64,000 bases of DNA from Isochrysis galbana. Lineage: Eukaryota > Haptophyta > Isochrysidales > Isochrysidaceae. The position numbers and the translations under genes were made by a program. The first letter of the stretch is position 1. The number at the start of each line of letters is the position of its first letter. The notes beneath the pieces are model-generated. The model ran no database searches, was not told the DNA's origin, and saw only the letters and a program-made list of their open reading frames with translations. Positions 21,719 through 32,379 of the stretch are shown piece by piece. Location of the stretch: the NCBI GenBank assembly GCA_018136815.1, contig CM030931.1, forward strand, positions 1,591,398 through 1,655,397, given 5' to 3'.

Positions 21719-23741
21719 ATGGCGGAAGAGGACGAGGGGCACGGCGGGGCACTCGAGCCTGACGAGCACGGGCTGCTCTCGGAGCACGCCGTTGCCCAGG
21801 CTATGGCTCAGATCTCAATGCTCGCTGCTGAGAACGACGCGCTGCGTGCGCGGAATGCTGAGCTGCTGCGAGAGGCCATCGCCACAAGTGAGCGCGCTGC
21901 CCAGCTCGAAGTGGAGGTGCGCGGCGGCGCGCACCTGGACGGCGAGGGCGAGGGATCGACCGCCATTGAGTGGGTCGACATGAGCGCGCGGCTACAGCTG
22001 CTACTCACCGAGAACTCTGTGCTCGAGGCAGACATCGTCGCCACCAAACGGGCTCTGCATGTGGCCGAGGATGGCCGCGCCAAGGCAGAGGAGGCGCTGG
22101 CTGAGGCCCTGGGTGCGACGCAGCGCGCGCGGGCTTCAGAAGAAGATGCGCTCACTCGTGCAGCCGAGGCACAGATGGCAGTCGGCACGGCAAGAGACGA
22201 GGCTGAGGCTGCGCAGGTGGACCGGGCGCAAGAGACGGCTAAGCTTGAGGCGGCACTCCGTGAGCTCGCCGCCTCACGTGCGGAGACCGCAGCGGCAGTC
22301 GCGGAGCTGGGCTCGATGCGGCGCGCGCTTGACTCCATGCGAACAACCGCCGCCGCCGCCGCGCGTGAGTCCGAGCACCAGCTTGCTCTGGCTGCGGACC
22401 GCGAAGCGGCCCACGAGCGGCGTGCGGCTGCGCTAGAGCGCCAACTGCACAACCTTGAGGCAGTGGTCGCCGATAAGGAGGAGTCGGTCGGTCTCCGTTC
22501 AGCGGAGTTGGAGGAAATGGCCGCCCAACTGGCGAGCACTCACGAGCAGATGCGCCTCGCCGAGGCCGAGGCCGCTTCTGCGCGAGAGGAGGCGGCCAGA
22601 GCGGATGAAGCGGCTGCTGAAGCAAACGAGCGTGCAAGGGTTATTGGCGAGAAGCTCGAGCGGTCCACACAGCTTCTTGAGCGGCAAGTTGCGTCGGCCA
22701 AAGCCGCGGCTGAGGTTGCGGCGCGTGCGCATTCAGCTGAGCTCGCTGAGGCACGGCGATTGGCCACAGAAACCGAAGCCGAGTTGAGAGCACGCGCGGA
22801 AGCGTCCGAGGCTCGTGCAGAGGCTACACGTGCACAGCTATCACGAGAGGGCCGCGAGAGGATTAGCTTGCAGAGGGAGATCGAGGAGCTGCGGGCTGTG
22901 GCTGAGCGGAAGGAAAGGGATGCAGGTACGAGGTCGCGCACTGCGATGACGCATTGTGAGGCCGTGCTCAGTATGGGCGAGCCCCACCTGCTGGCTCATC
23001 CGGTTGCTCAGCCCCCTTTCCCTTGCAGGCGAGGCTTCCATTGCAGGTGACGCCATTCTTCGTTCGAAGCTAGAGGCGATGACGAAGCGCGCCGACGAGG
23101 CGACGCTGCTTGCGCAGCGTTCAGCCTCGGAGGCCGCCGCCGCTCGAAATGAGGCCTCCCGCCAACGCGCAAGAGCCGAAGGCGCCGAGCTCGCAACAGA
23201 GCGCGAGGCACTTGCGAGGCGTCGTGAGGTGGCCGCTGCCGAGGCGAAGCGTGACGCAGCACGTGAGGAGGCAGCAGCCAAGGGGCGGATCGCGGACGGA
23301 GCGATGGCTGAGGCGCAATCAGTGCAGGAGCGCCTGGCGGTCGAGCGAGAAGGTCTCCGTCGTTGGGCCGAAGGGGAGGTGGCACGTGCGACCAAGCAAC
23401 GAGAGGCGGCCGAGGAGGCACTAAGGGCGGCGCTAGATGCATCAGGAGGGTTGCAGAATCTCTTGGCACAGCAGCACGAGCTCGCAGACTCCTACCGTGA
23501 ACATGCTCTTGCGTGCACCCACCAGCTTGAGCAGCTCAAGGCCAGTGCCGCGCTTTATGGCTACCCTGCTGCACCGCAAAGTAAAGCCGGGTCTCCGGGC
23601 ACGTCGATGTCTGCTCTGGAGGTAGCGCTGGGAGGTGGAGAGGAGTTGGTTGGGAGGCTGGCTGAAGCCGTCGAATCAGGTGAAACCGGTCCACAACCCA
23701 TCGGCCAAAGGCTACTGGCGGCTTCACTAGTTGTGGCATGA
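21719..23741 (+). CDS. Long alanine-rich coiled-coil protein
   Basis: Two exons, 21719-22925 and 23029-23741, joined in frame by a 103-bp phase-1 intron (GTACGAG...CCCTTGCAG); 639 aa. Almost the whole chain from about residue 25 to 590 is charged and Ala/Glu/Arg/Leu-rich with heptad spacing, typical of a long parallel coiled coil; for example EAEAASAREEAARADEAAAE. It has no motor, kinase or other domain that I recognise. The C-terminal ~80 residues are less repetitive (SALYGYPAAPQSKAGSPG). Its role could be cytoskeletal, centrosomal or Golgi-tethering; that is only a guess from shape. A second in-frame acceptor lies 18 bp further on (TTGCAG at 23041-23046) and would drop six residues (EASIAG). 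Confidence 0.85.
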
Positions 23742-24669
23742 TGGCTTCGAGCGAAGACGATGCAATGATGCACATTGCACATCGAGCGAATATTGATGTG
23801 GCTAACAGTGGCGGGTGGGTAGGGTCATGTCGGGAGGTTGTGAGATAATGCCACGTTGAAAACGCAGTTATTACAGAAACTACGCTTCCCCGACTTCCAT
23901 GTTACCACGTTGTCGAAAATTCATTTGCACTTACCTGCTATGGGGAGATGAGAAGAGGTCGCAAATTAAAGTTAAACCGATTGCCCCCGGAAGCAGGTAA
24001 AAAAAACTTCTTAATAGTCTCGCCACTCGCGCGGCCCTGCACTTCTAGCTCGTAGCCACGCCTACTTCCCTTACAACCCCTCGCACCTGCCTTGCGGCCC
24101 CCCAGAAGCAGGTAAAGGAGCATAGGGGAGATAACACATTAAACCTATTTGTGAGGGCGCCTGGCAGGCGCCGCCTGGGGGAAGAAGAAGAAAGAAAGGT
24201 TGGGGAAGCCGTCCCTTCTCTTCGAGAAAAGGAGGAAGGGCGCTCCACAAGCCAGGGCCGAAGGAGTGGGGGTGTAGAACGCTTGCGTGAGAGTTGTGGG
24301 TCCAGAGTCGCGTGTGCGGCGAGAATATTATGTACTCCACATTATTAAAAACGTTTTGCCATTTTCATGCGCACTAGCGTAAGTAAAAGTAAGCAAGCGA
24401 ACGTTGCGAGCAGCGCGAGCACACCGGGCGCTGGTGCAAGGGCTTTCTCGGGCTAGAGCTTGTCGCCTGGAACGACCCTTGACTTTTCTCTATGTATACC
24501 GGCTCATCCACTTGTATCACTTCATATGTGGGGAGACCAGAAACTCTGCCGCCTCGCCAGTGGGGGGGGAACGCGGGAACACTACGCTTCTAGCCCATCA
24601 TCATAATGTCGTCATTATTGCGTAGCAAGTGGTTACAGAATTTGGATCCTATTCACAACGACCCATTGC
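23742..24669. other. Intergenic, no gene seen
   Basis: It contains a repeated GAAGCAGGTAAA motif (about 23991 and 24104) and a short family A piece at 24258-24330. The small open frames are not supported. Confidence 0.5.
24258..24330 (+). repeat. Repeat family A, partial copy
   Basis: Only the right part is kept: GGAGTGGGGGTGTAGAA, TGTGGGTCCA and CGTGTGCGGCGAGAATATT. Compare 42730-42820 and 50445-50505. Confidence 0.7.
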
Positions 24670-25930
24670 TTAAGACATGCTGCTAGCGCGCTGCAAGCTT
24701 GGACTGCTTGCTTGACGAGACACCTCGATTGATGCCATCTTGGAGATTAACGTTCTTGCTGCCATCGGCATCACCGCATCTGGTGCCCGTTCCCGTAGTG
24801 TTGCTGCATTCACTGAAGCTTCAAGGACATTCTCAGTGCCATCTGCTCGCAGCCCACGAAGGGTCTCACGCAATATACTAAGGAAGTAATCCCGCCTCGA
24901 CACCGCATTCCCTACTCTTTGTCCTTGCAATGCCATGCCAGAGAAACCATTTACAAGCGTATCCTTCTTCTCAAGGAACGGTGCAACCAAGCTAGAGTGA
25001 ACCTCTTGAAGTAAAACCCTCTTTTGCGCATCCAACTGGTCCTCGACGTCATTAAGGACACCAAGCTGAGGAGGGAGCCTAGCGCGATCCAATTGACGAA
25101 GAATGAGGTCAAGAAGAGAGCGAGGGACAACGGCCGGTGTCATGTATCCTGGTTCACCTCTTGCTTCAAACGGGCCGGACGACATCTCGCCCGTGCGTTC
25201 ATTACCCTCCATCTCTAAGTCAGGATCAAGTGCGTCGACTACATGTTCATTGATGATCGCGCCAGGCATGGACGAAGTAGACTGTGTCAATAAAGGCGTA
25301 CGCCCGAGAGGGACTGCGCCACTGACAACCGTGGCCAAAGCCTCGGCACGGCAAAGTGTATCGTTAAGGTGGATCGTGGCTCGTACGGCACAGTCAAACT
25401 CAGCAAATGAAATGGGGTCGGCATCACGCTTGTCCATCAAAATCAACATACAGCGTGAAACATTCAGAGGAGCATCTGCGCAAAGCAATCTCAAAAGCTT
25501 TTGAAGCTCTCCAGCAGCTACGTGGCCACGACGGCCATCGAGTGAAGCATATGCGGCGACGAGATTATCCTCGAATGCTGAGTGTCCTACAGGTGAGAGT
25601 TTGATGAAACGGAGTGCTCGAGTGAGCTGGTTGGAACCAGCCAGGACTGTGCGGAAGTAATCTGTGATAAAGCCGATTGGCTCATCGGGACGATTTTCGA
25701 GAAGTAATGTCACCATGTCCTTCATGTACGCAGTGACACCCAACCTGACAAGGCGAGTGGTAGCAGTGGAGACGTCGTGCATGCAGAGCACGATAGCCAG
25801 GCGCACAGATGCAAGACTGTACATTCACCGAGCGAGCTCAGCACACTTAGACAAGAGGCAGGGGGTGGGAAGTGGCTGGCCGCGCTCGTCGCACTTGCGC
25901 GCACCTGTCCAGGTACTCCTCTGCAGCCAT
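24670..25930 (-). CDS. TPGS1: Tubulin polyglutamylase complex subunit 1-like (TPGS1)
   Basis: Two exons: a short first exon ending at 25905 and a main exon 25744-24670, joined by a 160-bp phase-2 intron (GTGCGCGC...CTTGTCAG). The junction gives YLDRLGVTAYMKDMVTLLLE followed by NRPDEPIGFITDYF, a clear RIIa/Dpy-30-like dimerisation helix pair as in TPGS1. Next come ALRFIKLSPVGHSAFEDNL and a region with EF-hand-like spacing (DKRDADPISFAEFD), also as in TPGS1. TPGS1 is a non-catalytic subunit that brings the TTLL polyglutamylase to ciliary and cytoplasmic microtubules, which suggests a flagellated cell. The C-terminal half (about residues 180-365) is lineage-specific. I set the start at the ATG of MAAEEYLDR; the frame is open upstream and an ATG at 26005 would add 25 residues. 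Confidence 0.78.
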
Positions 25931-26246
25931 TTTGGTGGGGTCTGTCTCAGCTGGCACTGCCACCGTCGCGTTGCTCGGCCCGCGGCCGGCATTTGCGCGG
26001 TGCATCGTGCTGGGCGCGAAGCGGCAGGATATCCGCGAGTGGGTGTGCAAGCGAGATCTCCACCCTCGTCTCCCTCCCCGTTGCCCAAGTGCACTCTCAC
26101 TCTGCAAGCCCTGCCGGCTTGCCTCGCGCCCTCGGCGCCTATCGCCTATCGATCCAACGCAGTTGTTTTCCATCTCTTCTCTTTCACACTACTCTATTAC
26201 CTCTATAACTTCTATCATTGTCTATTAGGGAGTTGGCTATGCCCAC

Positions 26247-26441
26247 CCTAGATGGGAAATACGTATTTACCGTATTTGGCCAGAGGCTAAATACATATGC
26301 ATTTGGCTGTATTTGAAGCGCGTCCTGGGTTGTAGGCCTCGAATGTATTTGAAATGTATTTGGCCGGAGCCGGAGGCCAAATACATATGTATTTGGCTGT
26401 ATTTGTATTTGCAGGCCCCAGCACCGTATTTCCCATCCAGG
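26247..26441. mobile_element. MITE with CCTAGATGGGAAA ends and 8-bp target duplication
   Basis: A 195-bp element with inverted ends CCTAGATGGGAAATACG and CCTGGATGGGAAATACG, flanked by perfect 8-bp duplications ATGCCCAC (26239-26246 and 26442-26449). The interior is a palindrome-rich array of GTATTTGGC/GCCAAATAC motifs. The end resembles that of family D (CCTAGATG or CCTACATG, then TGAAA or GGAAA) and the duplication length is the same, which suggests one transposase superfamily. Confidence 0.92.
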
Positions 26442-26539
26442 ATGCCCACAAATGCCCCCTAAAAATCCGCCTGGCCTCCGTGGTCGCTTTTTGCGGGGGA
26501 GTAAGTTTTTAAGCCTGGTCAACTTTCGGCAAAACGGTA

Positions 26540-27100
26540 GGGTCATGGAGCGCGCGCGGCTCCCCTCCTCCCCTGCCGCCACCCCCGCCGCCATTGACGA
26601 CGATAGACGATAGGACGATAGGGCCATGCTCGACGCCTCGCACTTGAAGCGCCCACGAGAGGGCGCCCCTCCGACCCAGGCGCGCACGTGCCTCGTCCCG
26701 TGCCGACCCCAGACTGCCGAGCACCAGCAAGTCCACCGTGGCCTGCAAGGCCCACACAACCCACACACAACTCCTCCCAGCCTCCCAGCCACCAGCCAGT
26801 GGCCACGTGGCCACCCACCAACCAACCACCAACCGAGACAAGCCGGCTCATAGCTCATAGCCGCATCCCACCCATAGGGAAAGCCGTAAGACTGGGCCCC
26901 TACACAGCCGCGGCACTGACCTCGTGTGCAAGCACGAGGCACAGGCCGGGCCAGTCATTTCTCCAACCCGGCCAACCCCTTGGGGAGAACTGTCAATCTG
27001 GTGCAGAAAAATTTGCACCAAGGCACTGAGCATTGAGCATTGAGCATTGAATTCGCTGATGATGAGTCTCTCCCTCCTCCCTCCTCATCCTCATCTCCCT
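26540..27100 (+). mobile_element. Hairpin-ended element fossil (family F), 5'-type end
   Basis: It begins GGGTCATGGAGCGCGCGC, the shared 5' start of this family, preceded by a decayed hairpin. A short LKRPR-type reading, shared with the copies at 27187, 32380 and 49836 (inverted), lies near the start. A block CCCCTACACAGCCGCGG at about 26899 recurs at about 27507. It looks broken; the family may be retroelement-derived, because the 32.4-kb copy carries a copia-type segment. The right limit is uncertain. Confidence 0.6.
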
Positions 27101-27186
27101 CCTGTCGCCAGCCACCCCTCTCCGCCCGTTTGCTAACGTAAAGGGGCCCATTTCTCACCGCACTCCATCGGGGGGGGGGGGTTACT

Positions 27187-27700
27187 TACAACTATCAGTA
27201 AACTAATAGGGTCATGGAGCGCGCGCCGCCTCCCGCCCTCGCTGCCGCCGCCCTCGCCGCGATGGACGAAGCATTGATGGACACGCCGATGTCGCCGAAG
27301 CGACCGCGCCAGGACGACCCCCCCAGCCAGGTGGGCGCAAGAGCCGCCTCGCCACGCCCCAGCATCACCTCGAACAGCGAGTGGGAAGCCACCATGCTGA
27401 CAGCAGAGAGCAGAGAGAGCCACAGCACAAGCAAGCCCCACAACACTCTCCACAGCCACACCCAGCACATCTCACAAGCAGGACACTCCAATAGGGAAGG
27501 CCTCCGGGCCTGGCCCCTACACAGCCGCGGTACCGCCCTCGTGCTCCGGCACGAGGGGCTGGCCCGGCACCATCATGGACATGACCCCCATGGGGGTATG
27601 TCGACACATTGCAATGCAAAAGGCATTGAGCAAGGATGGACCCCCAGGGAAGGGGTCATAGGCAACAAGGGAAAGGGAGACAACAGGGGAGGATGTCGCA
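27187..27700 (+). mobile_element. Hairpin-ended element fossil (family F), second copy in tandem
   Basis: The start is hairpin CTATCAG-TAAA-CTAATAG (27192-27209) then GGGTCATGGAGCGCGCGCC. A short reading with PMSPKRPRQDD matches the KRPR motif of the sister copies. It lies directly downstream of the 26540 copy in the same orientation and shares its CCCCTACACAGCCGCGG block. It is probably a broken, moderately old fossil with no intact gene. Confidence 0.65.
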
Positions 27701-28288
27701 TTCGCGAGCCTCTGTAGGCTATTTCGCTATTTTCCGCTCTACCGTTATAACCGCGATGGTAAATCATCAATCTTCGTTCTTATGTCTATCTCTACGTCTA
27801 CGACGTCTCCACGCTTCTATCAATCACTACACTTCATTCAATGTTGGTCTACCATTATACCCACGTGGCCAAGCAGCTTCTACAGGCTTCTTTCTACTCG
27901 GAATATGAATAATATGCTCTAGCTCTGGACTGATCACCCAGGCATGGAGATCAAGGGAGTAGTAAGCACGTGTCGATGAAGACCAAGGAAGTAGCGAGCA
28001 TCTTGCTTGCTAAAGTACACCCTCAAGAACCTCAAGCATCTAGACTCTGTAAGTCTAACACCTCTGTAAGCTTCTAGACTTTTTAAGTCTACCAGCTACT
28101 CCATGGCTAAGCTACGAAAAGCTATAGGTAAAGTGCACGCCGCTGTGCTCGCGTTGAGACGCTATTCGCCGATGAATCTTGTAGGATCTTCACTAAGCAT
28201 GGATGAATCCCTTTCGCGCCTTTTCTGTGTGCAATCCTTCTCTAGGACGACGAGACGACGAGTTCTCTTCTGGCCAATTGGTTCCTTC

Positions 28289-28719
28289 TTTGCTCTCTCT
28301 GTTGACCCACCGTGGCATTCGCTCCCGTGTTTATTACGTGTTGCCCTTGTTTATGTTAGAAAGTGGTGTGGCGTGTCTTCGTACGCACCCAGCAACCGTC
28401 GTAGCGCTCTGCGATCGAAGCCATGCCGTGACCCCTCGTACCCTTGAGCCCCTACTGAGTTGTGTGTGGTCTCTCGCTAGAAATCACCCACTAGAGATTG
28501 ATCCAATCTGTTCCTATGGACCCACCACCGCCTTCTGCACCGCCAAATCCGCCCTCGCCGCCGCGCGCGGACCCCGTCACCACTGCACCCGTGCCCAAGC
28601 CTTCCCAAGTATCTTCACCCGCTACCCAAGTTGATAGGCCGCCTACGGACGCGTGGGTTGCCAAGGATGGAGTCTCAGGAGCCTTACCCGGATCCTGGGA
28701 ACAGTCCATCTCCACAGAG
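28289..28719 (+). repeat. Mosaic dispersed repeat (family G), copy 2
   Basis: Blocks 28289-28366 and 28591-28719 are almost identical to 7281-7359 and 7420-7546. Sequence from 27845 upstream (starting TGTTGGTC) has the look of a copia-type long terminal repeat, but no matching second copy is in the window. Treat it as a fossil of uncertain family. Confidence 0.7.
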
Positions 28720-28800
28720 GAGCGCCCCTTCGCACGAGGAGTCGAAGCAATAAGTGCGCCGCGCACGCACAAGGGACAGACCCGGCATCGGCCCGAGGGG

Positions 28801-29020
28801 GGGAGTCAGTACGAGAGCAGGCCCAAGCGGGCCAGGGAGTGCGGCTCGCGACCCGCGCCCACTGGGGGTCTGGGTGGTTGTGTTGAGTGCCCGGCTCATG
28901 CCAGAAGGCAGAGCATGGGGATGACCGACAGGCCCCCCGGAGGCCGGAGGGGAATTGGAATTGGTGCTTGAGAGGGGGGACGCGAGGCGCCCCCCCATTC
29001 TGAACTAAGTATAAACTTAG
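28801..29020 (+). repeat. Hairpin-ended repeat (family F), 3'-type terminus
   Basis: It ends in a perfect hairpin CTAAGT-ATAA-ACTTAG (29005-29020). The interior blocks (GCGCCCACTGGGGGTCTGGG, the GGCAGAGCATGGG region) match 4740-4900 and, inverted, 49540-49680. Confidence 0.7.
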
Positions 29021-30218
29021 CTGGCACCCCCGACACCAAACTCCAAACAAAAAGGAAGGAGGGAGGGGGGGAAGGCGAGGATACGGGGCGACAGGAGTGG
29101 TGAAGGGCGATGACGGTCGAGGGTAGAATATACCTGACTAGCGATAGGTGTGTTGCCCTGAATCTTCAGATCTTTTTTTTTCAGGGGGGGGGTACCAAAT
29201 GGAAGCAAACGACCTGAGACCTGACCGTCGGGCCTTCACAGTATAGACTGTCAAGAGGAAGAGGCCTGTCCCAACCCCCAAGCACGGCCCAAAGCCCAAA
29301 GTCCAAAGTAGTGCACATGGCACATGGGCCGAAACCGAAACCTCGTGGGAAACCAAATCGTGGGAAACCGAAGAACAAGGTTTCACGGGGGCGGAGCGGA
29401 AAGGGGAGTGAGCTTGGGATAAGGGCGATGTTTGGGATATGGGTAGGCGTTATGCAGCAGTAGTAAGTTCTTCAAAGGTTTTTTTTTTACAATGCGCCTT
29501 ACGTCCCTACGTGCCGTACTCGCCGGAAAATGCGACTAGCAATAATAGGCATCTTCAAGAGCTTTTTTTCAGCAAGTTCACTTTCCATGTATTTGTTCCC
29601 GTCGCAAGCCGTTCCCCAGTTCGCTTGGAAGTGTGTCTTCCTTTGACCAGCCTGTCTCCAGTCGCCCCCGCCATTCGTCTCCACGTTCGCGTGTATCTCA
29701 ATCCTCTCACACGCACTCCACACCCCGCTCCCACTCCTTTCCACCACGAAATCGTCTGATGATAATATTTGGTTCTTGCCATCAATCATCTCCGAAGCTT
29801 TAAAAGAAGCAACGAGAAGAGACCAAGGCGCAAGCGTTGATCGAGTGCAAATGTAACACGTTGGTAACGTTTCGTCTCCGCACTCCAGTTTCTCGTCTTG
29901 GTGGTTGGCTCCGTTTTGAGTGGAGCAGGAGGAAGCGAATGGGGGTGGGTCATCAATACTAAAGATAAAGTACAAAGTGCGGGAACCGACGTCGCTCTAA
30001 ATCCGACAACGATAGATGGATTCGAGGCTGTGCGTGCAGCTGTCATTTTCTTCCCTTGCGGATTGGCCGATCTTTACTTTGCCCAAACCATGGTGGAAGA
30101 AATACACTTGATCCTGCCCACTGGCTGTGCACACAAGACCATGGCCCCCCTAAGTGAGGCGTTTGTCAGTGTTCGATGGATCGTCCAATGATGCTGGATC
30201 TGCTCGGGCGCATCATGT

Positions 30219-30725
30219 CTACATGGAGCTGTAGTTGACTGAAGAGCCCACTTCTGCCTGCCGATGCCTCTGTGCGGCTTCCACCGACAGCGAGTGGTAG
30301 TCCTGTGGGCTTAGACTCGCGCTGAAAGGATCGCCAGACGAGTCTGATGGCCCGCCCCCCAACAGCGAACACAAGCGGAAGCAGTTGGATGCTGCAGATA
30401 GCTTCGGCACAAAGTTCAAGAGTGTCATGAGGCCTCCCCACGTCGAGCCTTGTGAGCACAGATGCACGATGTCAGTGACAGAAGTCATGCCGGCAAACAG
30501 GACGTATCCAAAATACTGCGCATCCGAGCCTGACCTGCAGCAAATGAGCCCAAGCAAGGCAACTGCAAGGTTGGCAGACAAGGGGAATGCCGAGAGCGAG
30601 CCCAGGATGCAGATGCAAAAGGAGAGGAGGCAGAAGATCTCGATCTGAGCGGTAGCCTCCAGCAGCTGGAAGGCTAGGGCCCACGTCTGAGCACGCGAGA
30701 CCAGCTCCCGCGCCCGCTCCTCCAT
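30219..30725 (-). CDS. Small four-TM protein, possibly AGTRAP-like
   Basis: A single-exon frame of 168 aa with about four hydrophobic segments: IEIFCLLSFCICILGSLSAF, NLAVALLGLICC, YFGYVLFAGMTSVTDIVHL and LMTLLNFVPKLSAASNCF. Order, spacing and the phrase SVTDIVHL are reminiscent of the animal angiotensin II receptor-associated protein (AGTRAP, 159 aa), which has a FLDIVHI motif in the third segment. That resemblance is from memory and weak, so no symbol is given. The C-terminal 40 residues are Ser-rich and probably cytosolic. The first ATG is at 30725; the frame is open upstream without an ATG. It could equally be an unrelated small membrane protein. Confidence 0.6.
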   Translation of the reverse strand: MEERARELVSRAQTWALAFQLLEATAQIEIFCLLSFCICILGSLSAFPLSANLAVALLGLICCRSGSDAQYFGYVLFAGMTSVTDIVHLCSQGSTWGGLMTLLNFVPKLSAASNCFRLCSLLGGGPSDSSGDPFSASLSPQDYHSLSVEAAQRHRQAEVGSSVNYSSM

Positions 30726-31487
30726 CCTGCGCCCGCGAGCCAGAGGGACAGCGAGGGAGGGCACGGCGCGCGCCGCCCCCACAGACCGCGGAGCGGATGA
30801 ATGGCAGTACTCCTAAAGCGAATCCGGGAGGACAAACGATTCAGAGATTCAGAGATTCCTCCTTGCCCGGGCTCGTCTGTTGTGTGAGGGAGTACTCCTA
30901 CTACACGAGCGAGCGAGTACACAACAGGAAAACAAAACCGAAAGAAACCTTCTATCCCCTATCCATAGGAGTACTCCTATGGGGAACACGAAACACGAAT
31001 CACGAATTCGAGTTTCTACACCTCAATGCTCGGAGTCTACGTGTGAAAGGCAGAGACAGAGCATTTCTTTGGGGGTGAAAGACAGTGTACAGGTACGGTG
31101 TATAATACCGTCTTTCTAGAGCTAGAGGCCCCGGGTCCCGGGCCCGAAAGATAGTGCCGGCGCGGCGCGCGGCGCGGGCCTGTGACACACCTGTGAGCAG
31201 GGCGTATGGGTTCACGTTTACCCGGTGTTGGCCCTCCTTTGGCTAGGTGTGGCACATGCGTTAACACCTCAATCTGCAAGTGTTGGTGTTGGTACCATCA
31301 GCGGGTTAACACCAAACCGCTGGTACGGTGCACCCACGCGCGCTACCCGCTAAAGCAAGCAGCAACCGCAACAATGAGAAGTGGAAGTGGAGCAACAGCG
31401 GAGCGGGCTAGCGGGCTCGCTAGATAGAAGCTTAGGAAGAGGAAGAGAGGAGAAGAGGAGTCATAAATAAATAACAAAAATATAGAT
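30726..31487. other. Intergenic, no gene seen
   Basis: It contains GGAGTACTCC palindromes (about 30966-30980) and a short GC-palindromic patch near 31125-31185. No supported coding sequence. Confidence 0.5.
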
Positions 31488-32379
31488 ACTACCTCCGTTC
31501 CATTACTGAACCGCATCGCCAAAATAGGGGCAATAAAGTTTACAGAAAAGAAATTCATGTTGAGAGGGGAATAGCGGGTACACTGGGGCGAAAGACTACC
31601 AAAAAATTTGGCACTAAGAGCCATCAAGGGCTGCCGAATATATACGTTTTTGTTATTGACAAATAATAAGGCTTTTGGCGCCCCCTAGACGGCCGATCGC
31701 CTTGCCACGAAAAATCTCGCCGCTCCGCCGCTCTCGCGAGATGGGGGCGGCATGGCGCGCCTGAAGGTGAAGGTGGTCGAGCCCCCACAGCATGGGAGGC
31801 GCACGGGTGGCGACTTTTTGAGGCGCTGCCGTGCTGCCTCTCCCAAGCAGCCTCCTGAGCCGCCCAGCACCAGCACGCCCGAGGAGGATAGCGCCCACCC
31901 GCCCAAGAAAAAGCGGCGGTGCTCCTTGACGCCGAACCGCCAGGCGGCCATCGCTGTGGCATACGCATACGAGCGGCTTCCTGAGTCGAAGCACGGGAAG
32001 GAGTGGAAGCTCGCGCACGCGGCATTGTGTGAGAAGTATGATGTTGGCCCACGCTATCCGGCTGAGGTGAGTCATCGGCTGGCTGAGGCAGGACGTCTGC
32101 CGGCATCCCGCGCGGGTGCTGGTGGCGCCGACCTGAGCGCATTGGCGAGACTGAGCAAGAAGAGTTGGAGAGGCTGCTCCATGAGTATGCCTATGACCTT
32201 ACCTTCGCTCAAATTGAAGAGACGTTCGGGCTGCCGCGGGCGACGGTATGCCGCTTCATGAAGAAGAACAAGTGGCGCGTAGTTGGTAAGTCGACAAAGC
32301 CCGCTCTCACAGATGCCATATGCGCGCATCCCGTCTTGCATGGGCAGAGGCAAACCGCAAACCTATACAACAATTGGGA
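31488..32379 (+). mobile_element. Mariner-like (Tc1/mariner) transposon remnant, 5' part
   Basis: It starts after a TA with CTACCTCCGTTCCATTAC, which closely resembles the 5' inverted repeat of plant-type mariner and Stowaway elements. The transposase reading begins at ATG 31752. The N-terminus has a basic PKKKRR patch and then SLTPNRQAAIAVAYAYERL, matching the first helix-turn-helix of this family. A second helix-turn-helix (EETFGLPRATVCRFMKKNKW, then KSTKPALTDA as in the family's KP-LT motif) is in a different frame from 32160 on, so one frameshift separates the two. The catalytic DDD/E domain and the 3' inverted repeat are absent because a family F/copia fossil abuts at 32380. It is inactive. 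Confidence 0.78.

Larger units (their letters stand above)
25931..30218. other. Repeat-dense intergenic region, no gene seen
   Basis: Apart from the elements listed separately (MITE 26247-26441; family F fossils from 26540; family G copy at 28289-28719; 3'-type F end to 29020), I find no supported gene. The 29.4-30.2 kb stretch has open frames on both strands without recognisable motifs. Confidence 0.5.
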
